64,000 nucleotides of DNA, taken from contig NZ_KV795256.1 in assembly GCF_001808955.1 (NCBI RefSeq), positions 12,835 to 76,834 on the forward strand, in the 5' to 3' direction. Shown here piece by piece: positions 8,381-19,714 of this stretch; positions within the stretch are counted from its first letter, which is position 1; each line of letters starts with the position of its first letter. The notes beneath the pieces were generated by a model. The model made no database searches and was not told the origin of the DNA. It worked only from the letters and a program-made list of their open reading frames with translations. The translations under genes were made by a program, and so were the position numbers. This DNA comes from Rothia sp. HMSC078H08 (GTDB lineage Bacteria; Actinomycetota; Actinomycetes; Actinomycetales; Micrococcaceae).

Positions 8381-10282
8381 CTAGTTCACCTCCTGATTCT
8401 GAGTGGTTGCGGGGGTTTCTGCCTGAGCGACGGGGTAGCCGTCGCGTTCCATGCGGCGGGTCGTCTCCGCGGTCGTGGAGACAACGTAGACCTGCTCCAT
8501 ATCCTGCAGCAGGCCGGGGTAGCCGACGGGCAGGCGGTCGCTACCGATCTGGGTTTCCATCGCATCGTAGATGTAGCGCTGGCTGGGTTCGTCCACGGAG
8601 TTCAGCGGCTCGGTCAGAATCAGCACCTGCGCGTCCTGTGCGAGCGCACGGGCGAGTGCCAGACGCTGACGCTGACCACCGGAGAGGTTCGCACCTTCAC
8701 TGGTGATGCGTGCGGCGAAGTAGTCTTCGGGGTTGCGTCCGCCCAGTCGGTAGGCGATTTCGCGGGAGTCGGTAATCTTCAGCAGTTCCTCATCCTTTGC
8801 CTGTGCCAGCTCCTCGTCGGGGTTCGGCACGGTGCCCAGGCGCAGGTGCTCCTGCAGGGTTCCGGCGAAAATCATGGGGTTCGGTTCGCTCAGCAGCACT
8901 CGGCGGCCGGAGGCGTCCTTGAGGTCCTCTCCCCCGCGGCGTAGGGTGCGGGCAAGCGCCTCGGCATAGTCTTGCGCGGTGAGGTTGTAGTCGCGCGGGT
9001 TGACGTACACGATGCGCGGGTTGCTGGCACCGGCGGGGGCGACGGGTACGGGCACCTCGAGGGTGCTAGCCTCGACTGCCTGTTCGGCGCGTGCCAGCTG
9101 CGCCATTTCTTCGTCGGTGCGCGGGCTCTTCAGCACGCCCTGGCGCACGCCCGCGTGACCTTCGAGGCGGGCGACCTTGGCGAGCGCAATTTTGGCGTAG
9201 CGCCATTCCGTCAGGAAGTTCTGGGTAATCCAGATGGGGCCACCCATCATCGCGATAATGGAGGCGACTGTCACCAGGGACGCGGCGGGCGTATCGGATA
9301 CCCAGCGGCCGTTTTCGACGTGGCCGGTGAGGGCGAATCCGATGCCGAGCAGGGTCACGGCGCCACCGAGTAGCGCGCGGATGAGGAACATCCAGCGGTG
9401 CGTCTTTTCGTAGCGCATGTAGCTGTCGAAGACTTCGTCGGTGCCGCGGTGGTAGCGTTCACGCATCTGTTCTTCGGCGCCGAGGCCGGCGATGGTGCGC
9501 AGACCGGTGGCGATATCGGAGGCGCGTGAGGAGGCTTCGCCGTCCTTCTCGCGGTATTCGCCAATCTTGGATTCGAGGAAGGACGAGTACCAGGCGATGA
9601 CGCCGACCACGATGAGCGTACCAATGAGGGTGACAATCGCGGTGACGGGGTTGATCAGCCAGAGCTGCACGGCACCGAGGGTCGCGATAATCATGGCGTT
9701 AACGAACAGCGGTAGGGAGAAGTAGACATCCGTAATGCGGCGTACGTCTTTGTTCATGACGGTGACCGCTTCGCCGGAGTCTACGCCAGCGCGGGTGCGC
9801 CCCATGAGCCGGTTGATGTAGATACGCCAGTCGCGGCTAAGTTCCGCGCTGAGGGTCATGGAGGTGCCCCAGCCGAAGAACTCGTTGATCACGATGAAGG
9901 TGATGGCTGCGACGACCACCCAGAACATGGGCCAGGCGTCGGGGGCTTTGCCGGCGATGTGCTGGTTGATGAATTGACCCACCATGACGGGGATAAGAAT
10001 CGCACCGGTACCCGCGGTGGTTTCACCCGCGACGGGGATTGCCCAGCGGTGCCAGGGGTATTTGTATCCGGGTGCGGTGACGCGCAGGGCGAGGCGCTTT
10101 TTGAGGGCTTCCTCTTCTGCCTTGCGCTGTTCGCTACCGGTTACTTCCTGTGCAGCTTTTTTCTGCGCAGTTTTCTTCTGAGCGGCTTTTTCCTGCGTGG
10201 TTTTGTTATGCATGGATTCTTCATGCGTAGCTTCTTCACGCGCGGCGTTTTCTTGTGCCTTGTCAGCGTTGTATTCAGTCAT
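8381..10282 (-). CDS. ABC exporter half with nucleotide-binding domain lacking Walker A
   Basis: A 633-residue half transporter. Residues 1-65 are a hydrophilic Lys/Ala/Gln/Glu-rich extension (repeats like QEKAAQKKTAQKKAAQ), followed by a six-span membrane domain (about 80-375). The C-terminal domain has a clear LSGGQRQRLALARAL (533-547), but no P-loop can be found between the membrane domain and the signature. The region about 421-475 (RIVYVNPRDYNL, then PNPMIFAGTLQEHL) aligns with the strand and Q-loop part only. The Walker B-like strand reads VLILTEP, with Thr in place of Asp. The H-loop position reads VVSTTAE with no histidine. The ATG has AAAGGAGAG eight bases upstream. The protein can contribute an LSGGQ motif but should not bind ATP itself in the usual way. 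Confidence 0.88.
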   Translation of the reverse strand: MTEYNADKAQENAAREEATHEESMHNKTTQEKAAQKKTAQKKAAQEVTGSEQRKAEEEALKKRLALRVTAPGYKYPWHRWAIPVAGETTAGTGAILIPVMVGQFINQHIAGKAPDAWPMFWVVVAAITFIVINEFFGWGTSMTLSAELSRDWRIYINRLMGRTRAGVDSGEAVTVMNKDVRRITDVYFSLPLFVNAMIIATLGAVQLWLINPVTAIVTLIGTLIVVGVIAWYSSFLESKIGEYREKDGEASSRASDIATGLRTIAGLGAEEQMRERYHRGTDEVFDSYMRYEKTHRWMFLIRALLGGAVTLLGIGFALTGHVENGRWVSDTPAASLVTVASIIAMMGGPIWITQNFLTEWRYAKIALAKVARLEGHAGVRQGVLKSPRTDEEMAQLARAEQAVEASTLEVPVPVAPAGASNPRIVYVNPRDYNLTAQDYAEALARTLRRGGEDLKDASGRRVLLSEPNPMIFAGTLQEHLRLGTVPNPDEELAQAKDEELLKITDSREIAYRLGGRNPEDYFAARITSEGANLSGGQRQRLALARALAQDAQVLILTEPLNSVDEPSQRYIYDAMETQIGSDRLPVGYPGLLQDMEQVYVVSTTAETTRRMERDGYPVAQAETPATTQNQEVN

Positions 10283-10676
10283 TCAACGTCTCTCCTTTCT
10301 CTTACCCTATTCCTTTATCAATGTGGCACGCAACACTATTTACGCAATAGATGGGCGTGTCGTCATTTATGCAACTTATTTTGGGGCGTGTATCGACCGC
10401 ACAGTATGGTCCGGCATCAATCGGCGGACTTGAACCTAGGCGGTAATTTATGCGGCATGGAACCCTGCGGTGTGAGGCTCTGCAGTGTGGAGCCCTGTGC
10501 CTTTGACCTTCTGAGCGCCAGGTTGTGCATCACTGCATCTAAAACGCTTTATTCCACCCTACCTGAACTTTAGGTTTTCCCGCATTAGAGCACGCGACTT
10601 TGCACCTATGCCGAGTTGTTCCCTCGTAACGATAACGCCCCCGCGCCCGCCCTATTCCCGATAGACTGGAATCCTC
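10283..10676. other. Divergent intergenic region upstream of ABC exporter and helicase
   Basis: 394 bases lie between two divergent start codons, so promoters for both directions should be here. At 10450-10503 there are imperfect short direct repeats of a unit like GGAACCCTGCGGTGTGA. No RNA gene or operator was recognised. Confidence 0.4.
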
Positions 10677-13277
10677 ATGAGTATTTTGAATTTTCTTTCT
10701 CCCACGCTGGGTGAGAATCCCGGCGACTACAATCGACGCGATTTTAAGGGCAACCCCCTCACCGCCGAAGAAATCTATGAGGCATTCACCGAGTGGATTT
10801 CGACCCGCGGCATGACCCTGTACCCCGCCCAGGACGAGGCCGTTCTGAGCATTGCAGCCGGACATAACGTGGTGCTGGCAACCCCGACCGGTTCCGGTAA
10901 GTCCACCGTGGCTGTTGCCGCGCATTTTACGGGCCTGGCGACCGGTCAGCGCTCCTACTACACCGCCCCCATTAAGGCGCTGGTGTCTGAGAAGTTCTTT
11001 GACCTGATCAATATTTTTGGCGCCGAGAACGTGGGCATGATTACCGGCGACTCCGCCATTAATACGGAGGCGCCCATTATCTGCTGCACCGCGGAAATTC
11101 TCGCCAATATTGCCCTGCGCGAGGGTAAGGATGCGGACCTGTGCCAGGTCATCATGGACGAGTTCCACTTCTACTCTGACCCGCAGCGCGGCTGGGCGTG
11201 GCAGCTTCCCCTGCTGGAGCTTCCGCAGGCGCAGTTCCTGCTGATGAGCGCGACTCTGGGCGATACGACTCGCTTCCAGGAGGAGATGACGGCGCTGACC
11301 GGTCGTGAGAGTGACCTGGTGGCGCATTCTGAGCGTCCCATTCCGCTGCATTTCTACTACTCCACCACCCCGGTTCAGGAGACGGTGCAGGAGCTCGTGC
11401 AGACCAAGCAAACTCCGGTCTACATTGTGCACTTCTCGCAGAAGGCGGCGCTGGAGCAGGCGAACGCGCTGCTGTCGGTGGCTATTGCTTCCAAGGAAGA
11501 TAAGGAACGCATCTCAGAGCTCATCGCGAAATTCCGTTTCGGTCCGGGCTTCGGTAAGGCGTTGAATAAGCTGGTGCGTGCCGGTATCGGTATTCACCAC
11601 GCGGGCATGCTGCCCAAGTACCGCCGCCTCGTGGAGCAGCTGGCTCAGGAGGGTCTGCTCAAGGTGATTTGCGGTACCGACACCCTGGGCGTGGGCATTA
11701 ACGTGCCGATTCGTACCGTGCTGATTACGGCGCTGTCGAAGTTTGACGGTGCCCGTAGCCGCCGTCTGCGTGCCCGCGAGTTCCACCAGATTGCCGGACG
11801 CGCGGGCCGTGCCGGTTTTGATACCGCCGGTACCGTGGTGGTTCAGGCACCCGAGCACGATATTGAGAACGCGCGCCTGCTGGCGAAGGCACAGGCGAAG
11901 TTCGGCGACGACACCAAGCGCATTAACCAGTCCCTGTCCTCCAAGCGCAAGAAGGCGCCGGAAGGGTTCGTTGGCTGGTCTGAGAAGACCTTCGACCAGC
12001 TGGTAGAGGCAGCCCCGGAGCCGCTGACCTCCTCCTTCGACATCACCCATTCGATGCTGCTGAACCTGATGCACCGCCCGGAGAACCCGGTCATTGCCGC
12101 GTACCGCATCATTCAGGAGAACCACGAGAGCCCCGCGCGCCGCCGCGAGCTGCTGCGCAAGGCAATCGGCATCTACAAGGAGCTACTGACCGGCGGCGTG
12201 ATTGAGCGAACCAACACCCCGGACGAGCACGGCTCCTACCTGCGCCTGACCGAGGATCTACAGGATAACTTTGCCCTGAACCAGCCGCTGTCCGCTTTTG
12301 CGGTCGCCGCACTGGAACTGCTCGACCCCGAATCCCCCAGCTACGCGCTGGACGCGCTCTCCCTCATTGAGGCGACCCTGGATTCGCCGAACCAGGTGCT
12401 GTACGCACAGGAACGCAAGGCGAAGAACGAACTGTCGGCACAGCTGAAGGCGGACGGTGTGGACTACACCGAACGCATGAACGAGCTGGACAAGGTCACC
12501 TACCCGCAGCCCCTGGCGGAGCTCATCGATCAGGCGTACACGACCTACAAGCAGTCCGCGCCGTGGGTGGCACGTTTTGAGCCTCGCCCCAAGTCAATCG
12601 TGCGTGACATGTACGAACGCGCGATGGGCTTCAACGACTTCGTGCAGTACTACTCGCTCGAACGTGCCGAGGGCGTGCTCCTGCGTTACCTCTCTGACGC
12701 ATACAAGGCGCTGCGCCACACCATCCCCGATTCTGCCGTGACCGACGAGCTCGACGACATCATCGAGTGGCTCGGCGAGCTGGTACGCCAGACCGACTCC
12801 TCCCTGGTGGACGAATGGGAGAAGCTGGCTGCCGGCGAAGACACCGCGACCATTGCGGCCGAGCACGCCTCCATCGAGGAGGAAGAGCCTCCCGCCGTGA
12901 CGCAGAACCTGCGTGCCTTCCGCGTGATGGTGCGCAACGCCCTCTTCCGCCGTGTGGAGCTCTTCGCTGACGAGCGTGACCGCGCCCTGGGCGCCCTGGA
13001 CGAGTGGTGCGGCTGGGATGCCGACCGCTGGGCGGACGCCATGGACGACTACTTCGACACCTACGACGACATCTACACGGACGCCGACGCGCGCTCGCCT
13101 CGCCTGGTCAGCATGGATGAGGACACCGCCGCTCACCCGGGCGTGTGGAAGGTTCAGCAGAGCTTCGCCGACCCCGAAGATAACTTTGACTTCGGTATTC
13201 GTGCCGAGGTTGATTTGGCGGCCTCCGATGAGGCGGGCTACCCGGTGCTGAAGATTCTGAGCGTGGGCGAGTTCTAA
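10677..13277 (+). CDS. DEAD/DEAH-box helicase with DUF3516-type C-terminus (Ski2-like)
   Basis: An 866-residue superfamily 2 helicase. Motif I is ATPTGSGKST (about 64-73), motif II is DEFH followed by FY, motif III is MSATLGD, the region before motif V has GVGINVPIRT, and motif VI is HQIAGRAGRAG. The long C-terminal half (about 450-866) has no helicase motifs and fits the DUF3516 region of actinobacterial helicases. It includes an acidic segment near 740-760. Ski2-like proteins act on RNA or structured nucleic acid; the specific role of this subgroup is not settled. The ribosome site is weak (GGAA about ten bases upstream). The next gene is about 100 bases downstream. Confidence 0.9.
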   Translation: MSILNFLSPTLGENPGDYNRRDFKGNPLTAEEIYEAFTEWISTRGMTLYPAQDEAVLSIAAGHNVVLATPTGSGKSTVAVAAHFTGLATGQRSYYTAPIKALVSEKFFDLINIFGAENVGMITGDSAINTEAPIICCTAEILANIALREGKDADLCQVIMDEFHFYSDPQRGWAWQLPLLELPQAQFLLMSATLGDTTRFQEEMTALTGRESDLVAHSERPIPLHFYYSTTPVQETVQELVQTKQTPVYIVHFSQKAALEQANALLSVAIASKEDKERISELIAKFRFGPGFGKALNKLVRAGIGIHHAGMLPKYRRLVEQLAQEGLLKVICGTDTLGVGINVPIRTVLITALSKFDGARSRRLRAREFHQIAGRAGRAGFDTAGTVVVQAPEHDIENARLLAKAQAKFGDDTKRINQSLSSKRKKAPEGFVGWSEKTFDQLVEAAPEPLTSSFDITHSMLLNLMHRPENPVIAAYRIIQENHESPARRRELLRKAIGIYKELLTGGVIERTNTPDEHGSYLRLTEDLQDNFALNQPLSAFAVAALELLDPESPSYALDALSLIEATLDSPNQVLYAQERKAKNELSAQLKADGVDYTERMNELDKVTYPQPLAELIDQAYTTYKQSAPWVARFEPRPKSIVRDMYERAMGFNDFVQYYSLERAEGVLLRYLSDAYKALRHTIPDSAVTDELDDIIEWLGELVRQTDSSLVDEWEKLAAGEDTATIAAEHASIEEEEPPAVTQNLRAFRVMVRNALFRRVELFADERDRALGALDEWCGWDADRWADAMDDYFDTYDDIYTDADARSPRLVSMDEDTAAHPGVWKVQQSFADPEDNFDFGIRAEVDLAASDEAGYPVLKILSVGEF

Positions 13278-13376
13278 GGCTCCAATTGAGACTCCGCCCG
13301 AGGCTCTGCCCAGATGTTGCCCGTAGTGGGCTAGAATACAGAGTATCTATCTATTTGAATGAAAGAAGGTTCACCG

Positions 13377-14810
13377 TTGACCGTTTCTTCGCTTCCCAAG
13401 GTTGAGTACCGTAAGGGTTCGGTCGTCAAGCACGACGGCTACGAGATTACCGACCACTGGTTCCAGGTTCCCCTGACCCACGGTCTGATTTTCTCCAAGG
13501 GCAAGGATGCCGCTCTCTCCTCCCGTTTCGCGGACCAGACCATCACCGTGTTCGCCCGCGAGGTTGTGAGCACCAACGAGACTCTGACCGTTTCGGCTGA
13601 TAAGCGTCCTTACATTGTGTACCTGCAGGGCGGCCCCGGTTTCGGTTCGCCGAAGACCGGCTCCATTGGCGGCTGGATTGCTGAGCTGGCGAAGACTCAC
13701 CGCGTGATTCTTCTGGATCAGCGCGGTACCGGCATGTCTTCCCCGCTGTCTGCTCGCAACATCACCGCTGTGGGTGACCCGCAGGTTCAGGCTGAGTACA
13801 CTGAGCTGTTCCGTGCGGACTCCATCATCGCTGACGCCGAGGCTGTTCGCGAGGTACTGCTGGCTGACCGTGCCGACAAGCGCTGGTCCACCATTGGTCA
13901 GTCCTTCGGTGGCTTCCTGACCCTGTCGTACCTGTCGTTCGCACCTCAGTCGCTGCGTGACTGCCGCATCACCGCGGGCCTGGCGCCGATTCGTACCTCC
14001 GTGGATAACGTCTACCAGCACACCTTCGACCGCATGAAGGAACGTGTTGAGGAGTACTACAGCTGGTTCCCCGAGGACGCTGAGCTCGCTACCCGCATTG
14101 CTGAGCACCTGCGCACCCACAAGGAGTACCTGCCCACCGGTGAGCGTCTGACCGATCACCGCTTCCAGATGGCTGGTCACTTCCTGGGTGGCCGCTGGCG
14201 CGAGCGCGGCCTGCACTACTTCCTGGAGACCGCTTTCGCTGAGGGTAACGACCACCTCTCCGATCAGTTCCTGACCGCTATGGGTGCCGAGGTTACTTTC
14301 CAGGCGAACCCGCTGTACGCTCTGATGCACGAGACCATTTACGCTGACGGCCCCGCTGACGGCGTTCTGCCCGGCATCCCCGGCTACGAGCTGTCCCCCT
14401 CCCCCGCGCCGACCAACTGGTCTGCTGCTCGCGTGGCGGCTTCCCGCCCCGAGTTCGCACCGGATGCGGACCGTCTGCTCTTCACCGGCGAGCACATCTT
14501 CCCCTGGTACTACGAGGAGGATCCCTCGCTGCGTCCGCTGGCTGAGGTTGCTAACCTGCTGGCTGAGAAGAAGGACTGGGGTCGCCTGTACGACCACGCA
14601 CAGTTGCACAAGAACGAGGTTCCCGTGGTGGCTGCGGCGTACAACCCGGACGTGTACGTGGACTTTGAGCACTCCATGGAGACCGCTCGCTGGGTCGGTA
14701 ACACTCAGGTGTGGACCTCGAAGACCCACCACCACGACGGTTTCGGTTCTGACCCGCTGACCATTCTGGGTCACCTGAAGAACATGCTGGCTGAGGTTCA
14801 CAACCAGTAA
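13377..14810 (+). CDS. Alpha/beta hydrolase, proline iminopeptidase-like (peptidase family S33)
   Basis: A protein of 477 residues if it starts at TTG 13377. The in-frame ATG at 13359 overlaps the purine-rich AAAGAAGG (13362-13369), which lies seven bases before the TTG, so TTG is the better start. S33 hallmarks are visible: the oxyanion motif GGPGFGSP, DQRGTGMSSPL, and the nucleophile elbow GQSFGGFL. A late histidine in KTHHHDGFG is the probable catalytic base. A helical cap domain lies between. Enzymes of this group remove N-terminal proline or other residues from peptides. There is no signal peptide, so it should act in the cytoplasm. A two-way terminator follows. Confidence 0.88.
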   Translation: MTVSSLPKVEYRKGSVVKHDGYEITDHWFQVPLTHGLIFSKGKDAALSSRFADQTITVFAREVVSTNETLTVSADKRPYIVYLQGGPGFGSPKTGSIGGWIAELAKTHRVILLDQRGTGMSSPLSARNITAVGDPQVQAEYTELFRADSIIADAEAVREVLLADRADKRWSTIGQSFGGFLTLSYLSFAPQSLRDCRITAGLAPIRTSVDNVYQHTFDRMKERVEEYYSWFPEDAELATRIAEHLRTHKEYLPTGERLTDHRFQMAGHFLGGRWRERGLHYFLETAFAEGNDHLSDQFLTAMGAEVTFQANPLYALMHETIYADGPADGVLPGIPGYELSPSPAPTNWSAARVAASRPEFAPDADRLLFTGEHIFPWYYEEDPSLRPLAEVANLLAEKKDWGRLYDHAQLHKNEVPVVAAAYNPDVYVDFEHSMETARWVGNTQVWTSKTHHHDGFGSDPLTILGHLKNMLAEVHNQ

Positions 14811-14867
14811 TTCTTCGCCGGGTAGTCATTCTGCCCCGGGTATATCCCCGAATATATTTTGATACAG

Positions 14868-14910
14868 CGAAAGCCCCTCACCCCGGTTGATCCGGTGTGA
14901 GGGGCTTTCG
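14868..14910. terminator. Bidirectional terminator between converging genes
   Basis: A 19-bp stem with one mismatch has arms 14868-14886 and 14892-14910 and a 5-base loop. It lies between the hydrolase stop (14810) and the TerC stop (14955) and has A/T bases on both sides, so it can serve both strands. Confidence 0.85.
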
Positions 14911-14954
14911 TGTGAGCGCTTAGCCTGGTGAGGCCGCAGGCTCAGTAACTCAAA

Positions 14955-16160
14955 CTACTTCGAGGAGGAAGAATGCGCATCCTGTGCGGTGCGGGCACGC
15001 ATCACGAGGGCGTGGTATTCGTCTTCCTTCTCGATCAGCTCGTCACGCAGCTTGGCGGGAATGGCGTTGAGCTTCTCGGTTTCCTTCTGCCAGCGGGCGG
15101 TGATGTCCGCACGCTCGGCGGCGGATGCATCCTCGGGCAGTGCCAGGTACTTCTCGGAGAGCGCCTGAACACGCTGAATGGTCTGCAGCGCGCGGCCCTT
15201 GGGGCTGAGCAGCGAGGCAAGCACGGTAATGATCAGGACGCCCACGATGACCATCAGCGACATTTCGGTGCTGATTTCGACCACGTGCACGGGCTCGCCG
15301 TGGTTGATGAACGGCAGGTTATTCTCGTGCATTGCGTGCAGGATGAGCTTCACACCAATGAACGCGAGGATGGTCGCCAGGCCGTAGGAGAGGTAGACGA
15401 GGCGGTCCAGCAGGCCGTCAATAAGGAAGTACAGCTGGCGCAGACCCATGAGGGAGAACGCGGTCGCGGTGAACACAATGTAGACGGACTGGGTGAGGCC
15501 GAAGATCGCGGGGATCGAGTCGAGCGCGAAGAGCAGGTCGGAACCAGCGATAGCGACCATGACGAGCATCATGGGGGTCATGACGCGCTTGCCGTTTTCG
15601 ATGGTGAAGAGCTTGTCACCGTCGAAGTGGTCGCTGGTCTTCAGGTACTTCTTGGCGAGGCGGACCATGATGTTGTCGGCTTCGTCATCGCCGTCACCTT
15701 CGGTGATTTCGTCCTTGAGCAGGTTACCTGCGGTCATGAGCAGGACCAGGCCGAAGATGTAGAACACCCAGGCGAAGGAGTTGATGATCGCTGCGCCGGC
15801 GAAGATGAAGGAGCCGCGCGCCAGGATCGCGAAGACAATACCGAAGAGCAGAACCTTCTGCTGATTCTCACGGGCGACACGGAAGGTGCCCATAATAATC
15901 ATGAAAACGAAGAGGTTATCGACCGAGAGAGCTTCTTCGGTGATGTAGCCTGCATAGAATTCGGTGGCAGCGGAGGGGCCGTTCGTCACGAAAATATACA
16001 GACCGAACAGCATCGCGATGCCGATGTAAATACTCGACCAGATGGCCGCTTCCTTGACGGAAGGTTCGTGCGCCTTACGAACGTGGAACACGAAGTCGAA
16101 GGCCAACAGACCCGCGATGATGAGAATAGTAACCAACCATTGCAACCCGGTAACTTCCAT
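14955..16160 (-). CDS. TerC family integral membrane protein (probable Mn2+ exporter)
   Basis: A 401-residue membrane protein with seven to nine spans. TerC hallmarks are EALSVDNLFVF (about 76-86) and SDLLFALDSIPAIFGLT (about 208-224), whose acidic residues form the probable metal path. The C-terminus from about 325 is soluble, helical and charged, with a Ser-rich end. TerC/Alx/MntP-like proteins relieve manganese stress or help metalate exported proteins. A leader RNA resembling the yybP-ykoY riboswitch supports a manganese link. AAAGG lies six bases before the ATG. Confidence 0.92.
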   Translation of the reverse strand: MEVTGLQWLVTILIIAGLLAFDFVFHVRKAHEPSVKEAAIWSSIYIGIAMLFGLYIFVTNGPSAATEFYAGYITEEALSVDNLFVFMIIMGTFRVARENQQKVLLFGIVFAILARGSFIFAGAAIINSFAWVFYIFGLVLLMTAGNLLKDEITEGDGDDEADNIMVRLAKKYLKTSDHFDGDKLFTIENGKRVMTPMMLVMVAIAGSDLLFALDSIPAIFGLTQSVYIVFTATAFSLMGLRQLYFLIDGLLDRLVYLSYGLATILAFIGVKLILHAMHENNLPFINHGEPVHVVEISTEMSLMVIVGVLIITVLASLLSPKGRALQTIQRVQALSEKYLALPEDASAAERADITARWQKETEKLNAIPAKLRDELIEKEDEYHALVMRARTAQDAHSSSSK

Positions 16161-16171
16161 GGGGAGCCTTT

Positions 16172-16300
16172 CTTGTGGTGTGCGTACAGGACCACAAGTC
16201 TCTCCCGCCGACCTTAATGGAGGTCGGCTCGATTCACCGGTTAGGCGCCTTCGGCTAACGTGCTGACGATGAGTCGATTGGTGGGATACTCCCTTGCTCG
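16172..16300 (-). promoter_or_regulatory. yybP-ykoY (Mn2+-sensing) riboswitch upstream of terC
   Basis: On the minus strand the leader reads AAGGGAGTATCCC (about 16295-16283), TCATCGTCAGCAC, then a stem of CCGACC/GGTCGG, and GGCGGGAGAGACTTGTGG. This matches the conserved GGGGAGUA ... CGUCA ... GGGAGAGAC pattern of the family. An 8-bp stem CTTGTGGT/ACCACAAG (16191-16198 with 16172-16179) sits directly against the AAAGG ribosome site and is a likely switch element. Assigned by eye; a covariance search would settle it. Confidence 0.78.
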
Positions 16301-16307
16301 GTGAACG

Positions 16308-16313
16308 ATTATA
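16308..16313 (-). promoter_or_regulatory. -10 promoter element of terC
   Basis: A perfect TATAAT lies on the minus strand, placing the start of transcription near 16300, exactly where the riboswitch begins. The -35 region is weak. Confidence 0.65.
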
Positions 16314-16377
16314 CAGCAGGTTGGGGTTTTCGCACAGGAGCCCCTCCGGGAGAACTTTCAGGAGCTAGGTGCACCGA

Positions 16378-16418
16378 AACGCCGCATCCGGCGGGGTTGA
16401 CCTGTCGGATGCGGCGTT
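16378..16418. repeat. Perfect inverted repeat in intergenic region
   Basis: A 13-bp perfect stem (AACGCCGCATCCG and its complement; arms 16378-16390 and 16406-16418) with a 15-base loop. No T-run follows. It may be an orphan terminator. Confidence 0.45.
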
Positions 16419-16545
16419 CTGCGTGACGAATACACGCTGTCTAGTTGGGGGTCTAGCTGGCGCCACTATTAGTTTGACAACATGTAGAGCGGCGTATTGC
16501 AGACCAGCACTACACAGATCAACACCGTGCAGCAAGCCCATACAA

Positions 16546-16588
16546 AAGTAGCCCTCCCCGTGAACTATTACGGGGAGGGCTACTTCTA
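16546..16588 (-). terminator. Terminator of the Tat-exported protein gene
   Basis: A perfect 16-bp stem has arms 16546-16561 and 16570-16585, located 15 bases past the leftward stop codon. T-rich sequence follows on the minus strand. Confidence 0.85.
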
Positions 16589-16600
16589 TATTTCATTCAA

Positions 16601-17425
16601 TTAGGTCGTCATGTTGAAGGTCGGCGGGGTGAAAGCAATCGCGTTGACCTGCTTGTTCGTATCAAGCGTGCCGTTCTCCTGAATTGTCGGGACGGTAATA
16701 ACCACCTCGAACTGGTACATGCCTTCCATGAGCGTATTGCCACGCAACGCAAAACGCGCGGAGATGCCAGTCGCCTTATCATTCACGCTCGACGCGAAGG
16801 GAATGACCTGGCCCTGAACGGTCTGAGTCTTGCCGTTGCGGGTCATGACGGTTGCCTTGCCGGTCGGGTCAGTCGTGAAGACCTGACGGTCAATAATTTC
16901 ACCCTCGGGCGAGAAGAGGTAAATGTCCATGGACGGGTGCAGGTGCGTGGTGCCGGTCGTCGCCTCCAGCGCGGAGACGTTGTAGGTCATCACGAACTCA
17001 CCGCAGTTCAGGTTGAGGTCGCCCTCGGGGCCGTGAGTCGCCTCGTACACTGACATGAGGCGGATCGTTGCGGGGTTCGGGGAGGTTGCATTCTCCATGG
17101 ACCACCACGCCTGACCGGTCTCCGGCGCAGTCACGGGCTTGTTCTTGGTGCGCGACTGCAGGGCGCCACTGGCGGGATTGGTGATCATCCAGCCACCGAC
17201 CTGGGTGAAGTCCGGGCCGTGTACCGTCTTGCAATCATCAGCCGAAGCAGCGAATGCGGGTACCGCCGTGGAGGCGGCAATAGCGGGCACAGCCCAAAGC
17301 GCGCCGCGGGTGAGGTTGCGGCGGGTAACGGAACGAGCTCCCGTGGTGTGTGCGTCTGAAGAGTTATGAGAAATAGTCACAGATTTTTCTTTATCGTTCG
17401 GAAGCATCAAGGTTTTATTTGACAC
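16601..17425 (-). CDS. Predicted Tat-exported protein, function unknown
   Basis: 274 residues from a GTG at 17425, which has AAGG eight bases upstream; the earlier in-frame ATG at 17452 lacks a ribosome site. The N-terminus has a twin-arginine signal (VTRRNLTRGALWAVPAIAAS) ending in VPAFAAS, so export in folded form is expected. The mature part is about 215 residues, beta-rich, with two cysteines (DDCKTVHG and LNLNCGEF) that could form a disulfide. It has no membrane anchor or sortase signal. It stands alone between a terminator and uvrB. I do not recognise a family. An Ig-like or adhesin-like beta-sandwich is a guess only. Confidence 0.75.
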   Translation of the reverse strand: MSNKTLMLPNDKEKSVTISHNSSDAHTTGARSVTRRNLTRGALWAVPAIAASTAVPAFAASADDCKTVHGPDFTQVGGWMITNPASGALQSRTKNKPVTAPETGQAWWSMENATSPNPATIRLMSVYEATHGPEGDLNLNCGEFVMTYNVSALEATTGTTHLHPSMDIYLFSPEGEIIDRQVFTTDPTGKATVMTRNGKTQTVQGQVIPFASSVNDKATGISARFALRGNTLMEGMYQFEVVITVPTIQENGTLDTNKQVNAIAFTPPTFNMTT

Positions 17426-17545
17426 GTAAAACACCTTGATAGTGTACAGCATGTATCTGCACTCAGTAGAACTTCATGAACAATGAGTTACCTCATGGCG
17501 AAAAACCCACGTCGGCCCCTAAACGCCGGGCTTAGAACACCGGGT

Positions 17546-19714
<2,169 letters not shown>

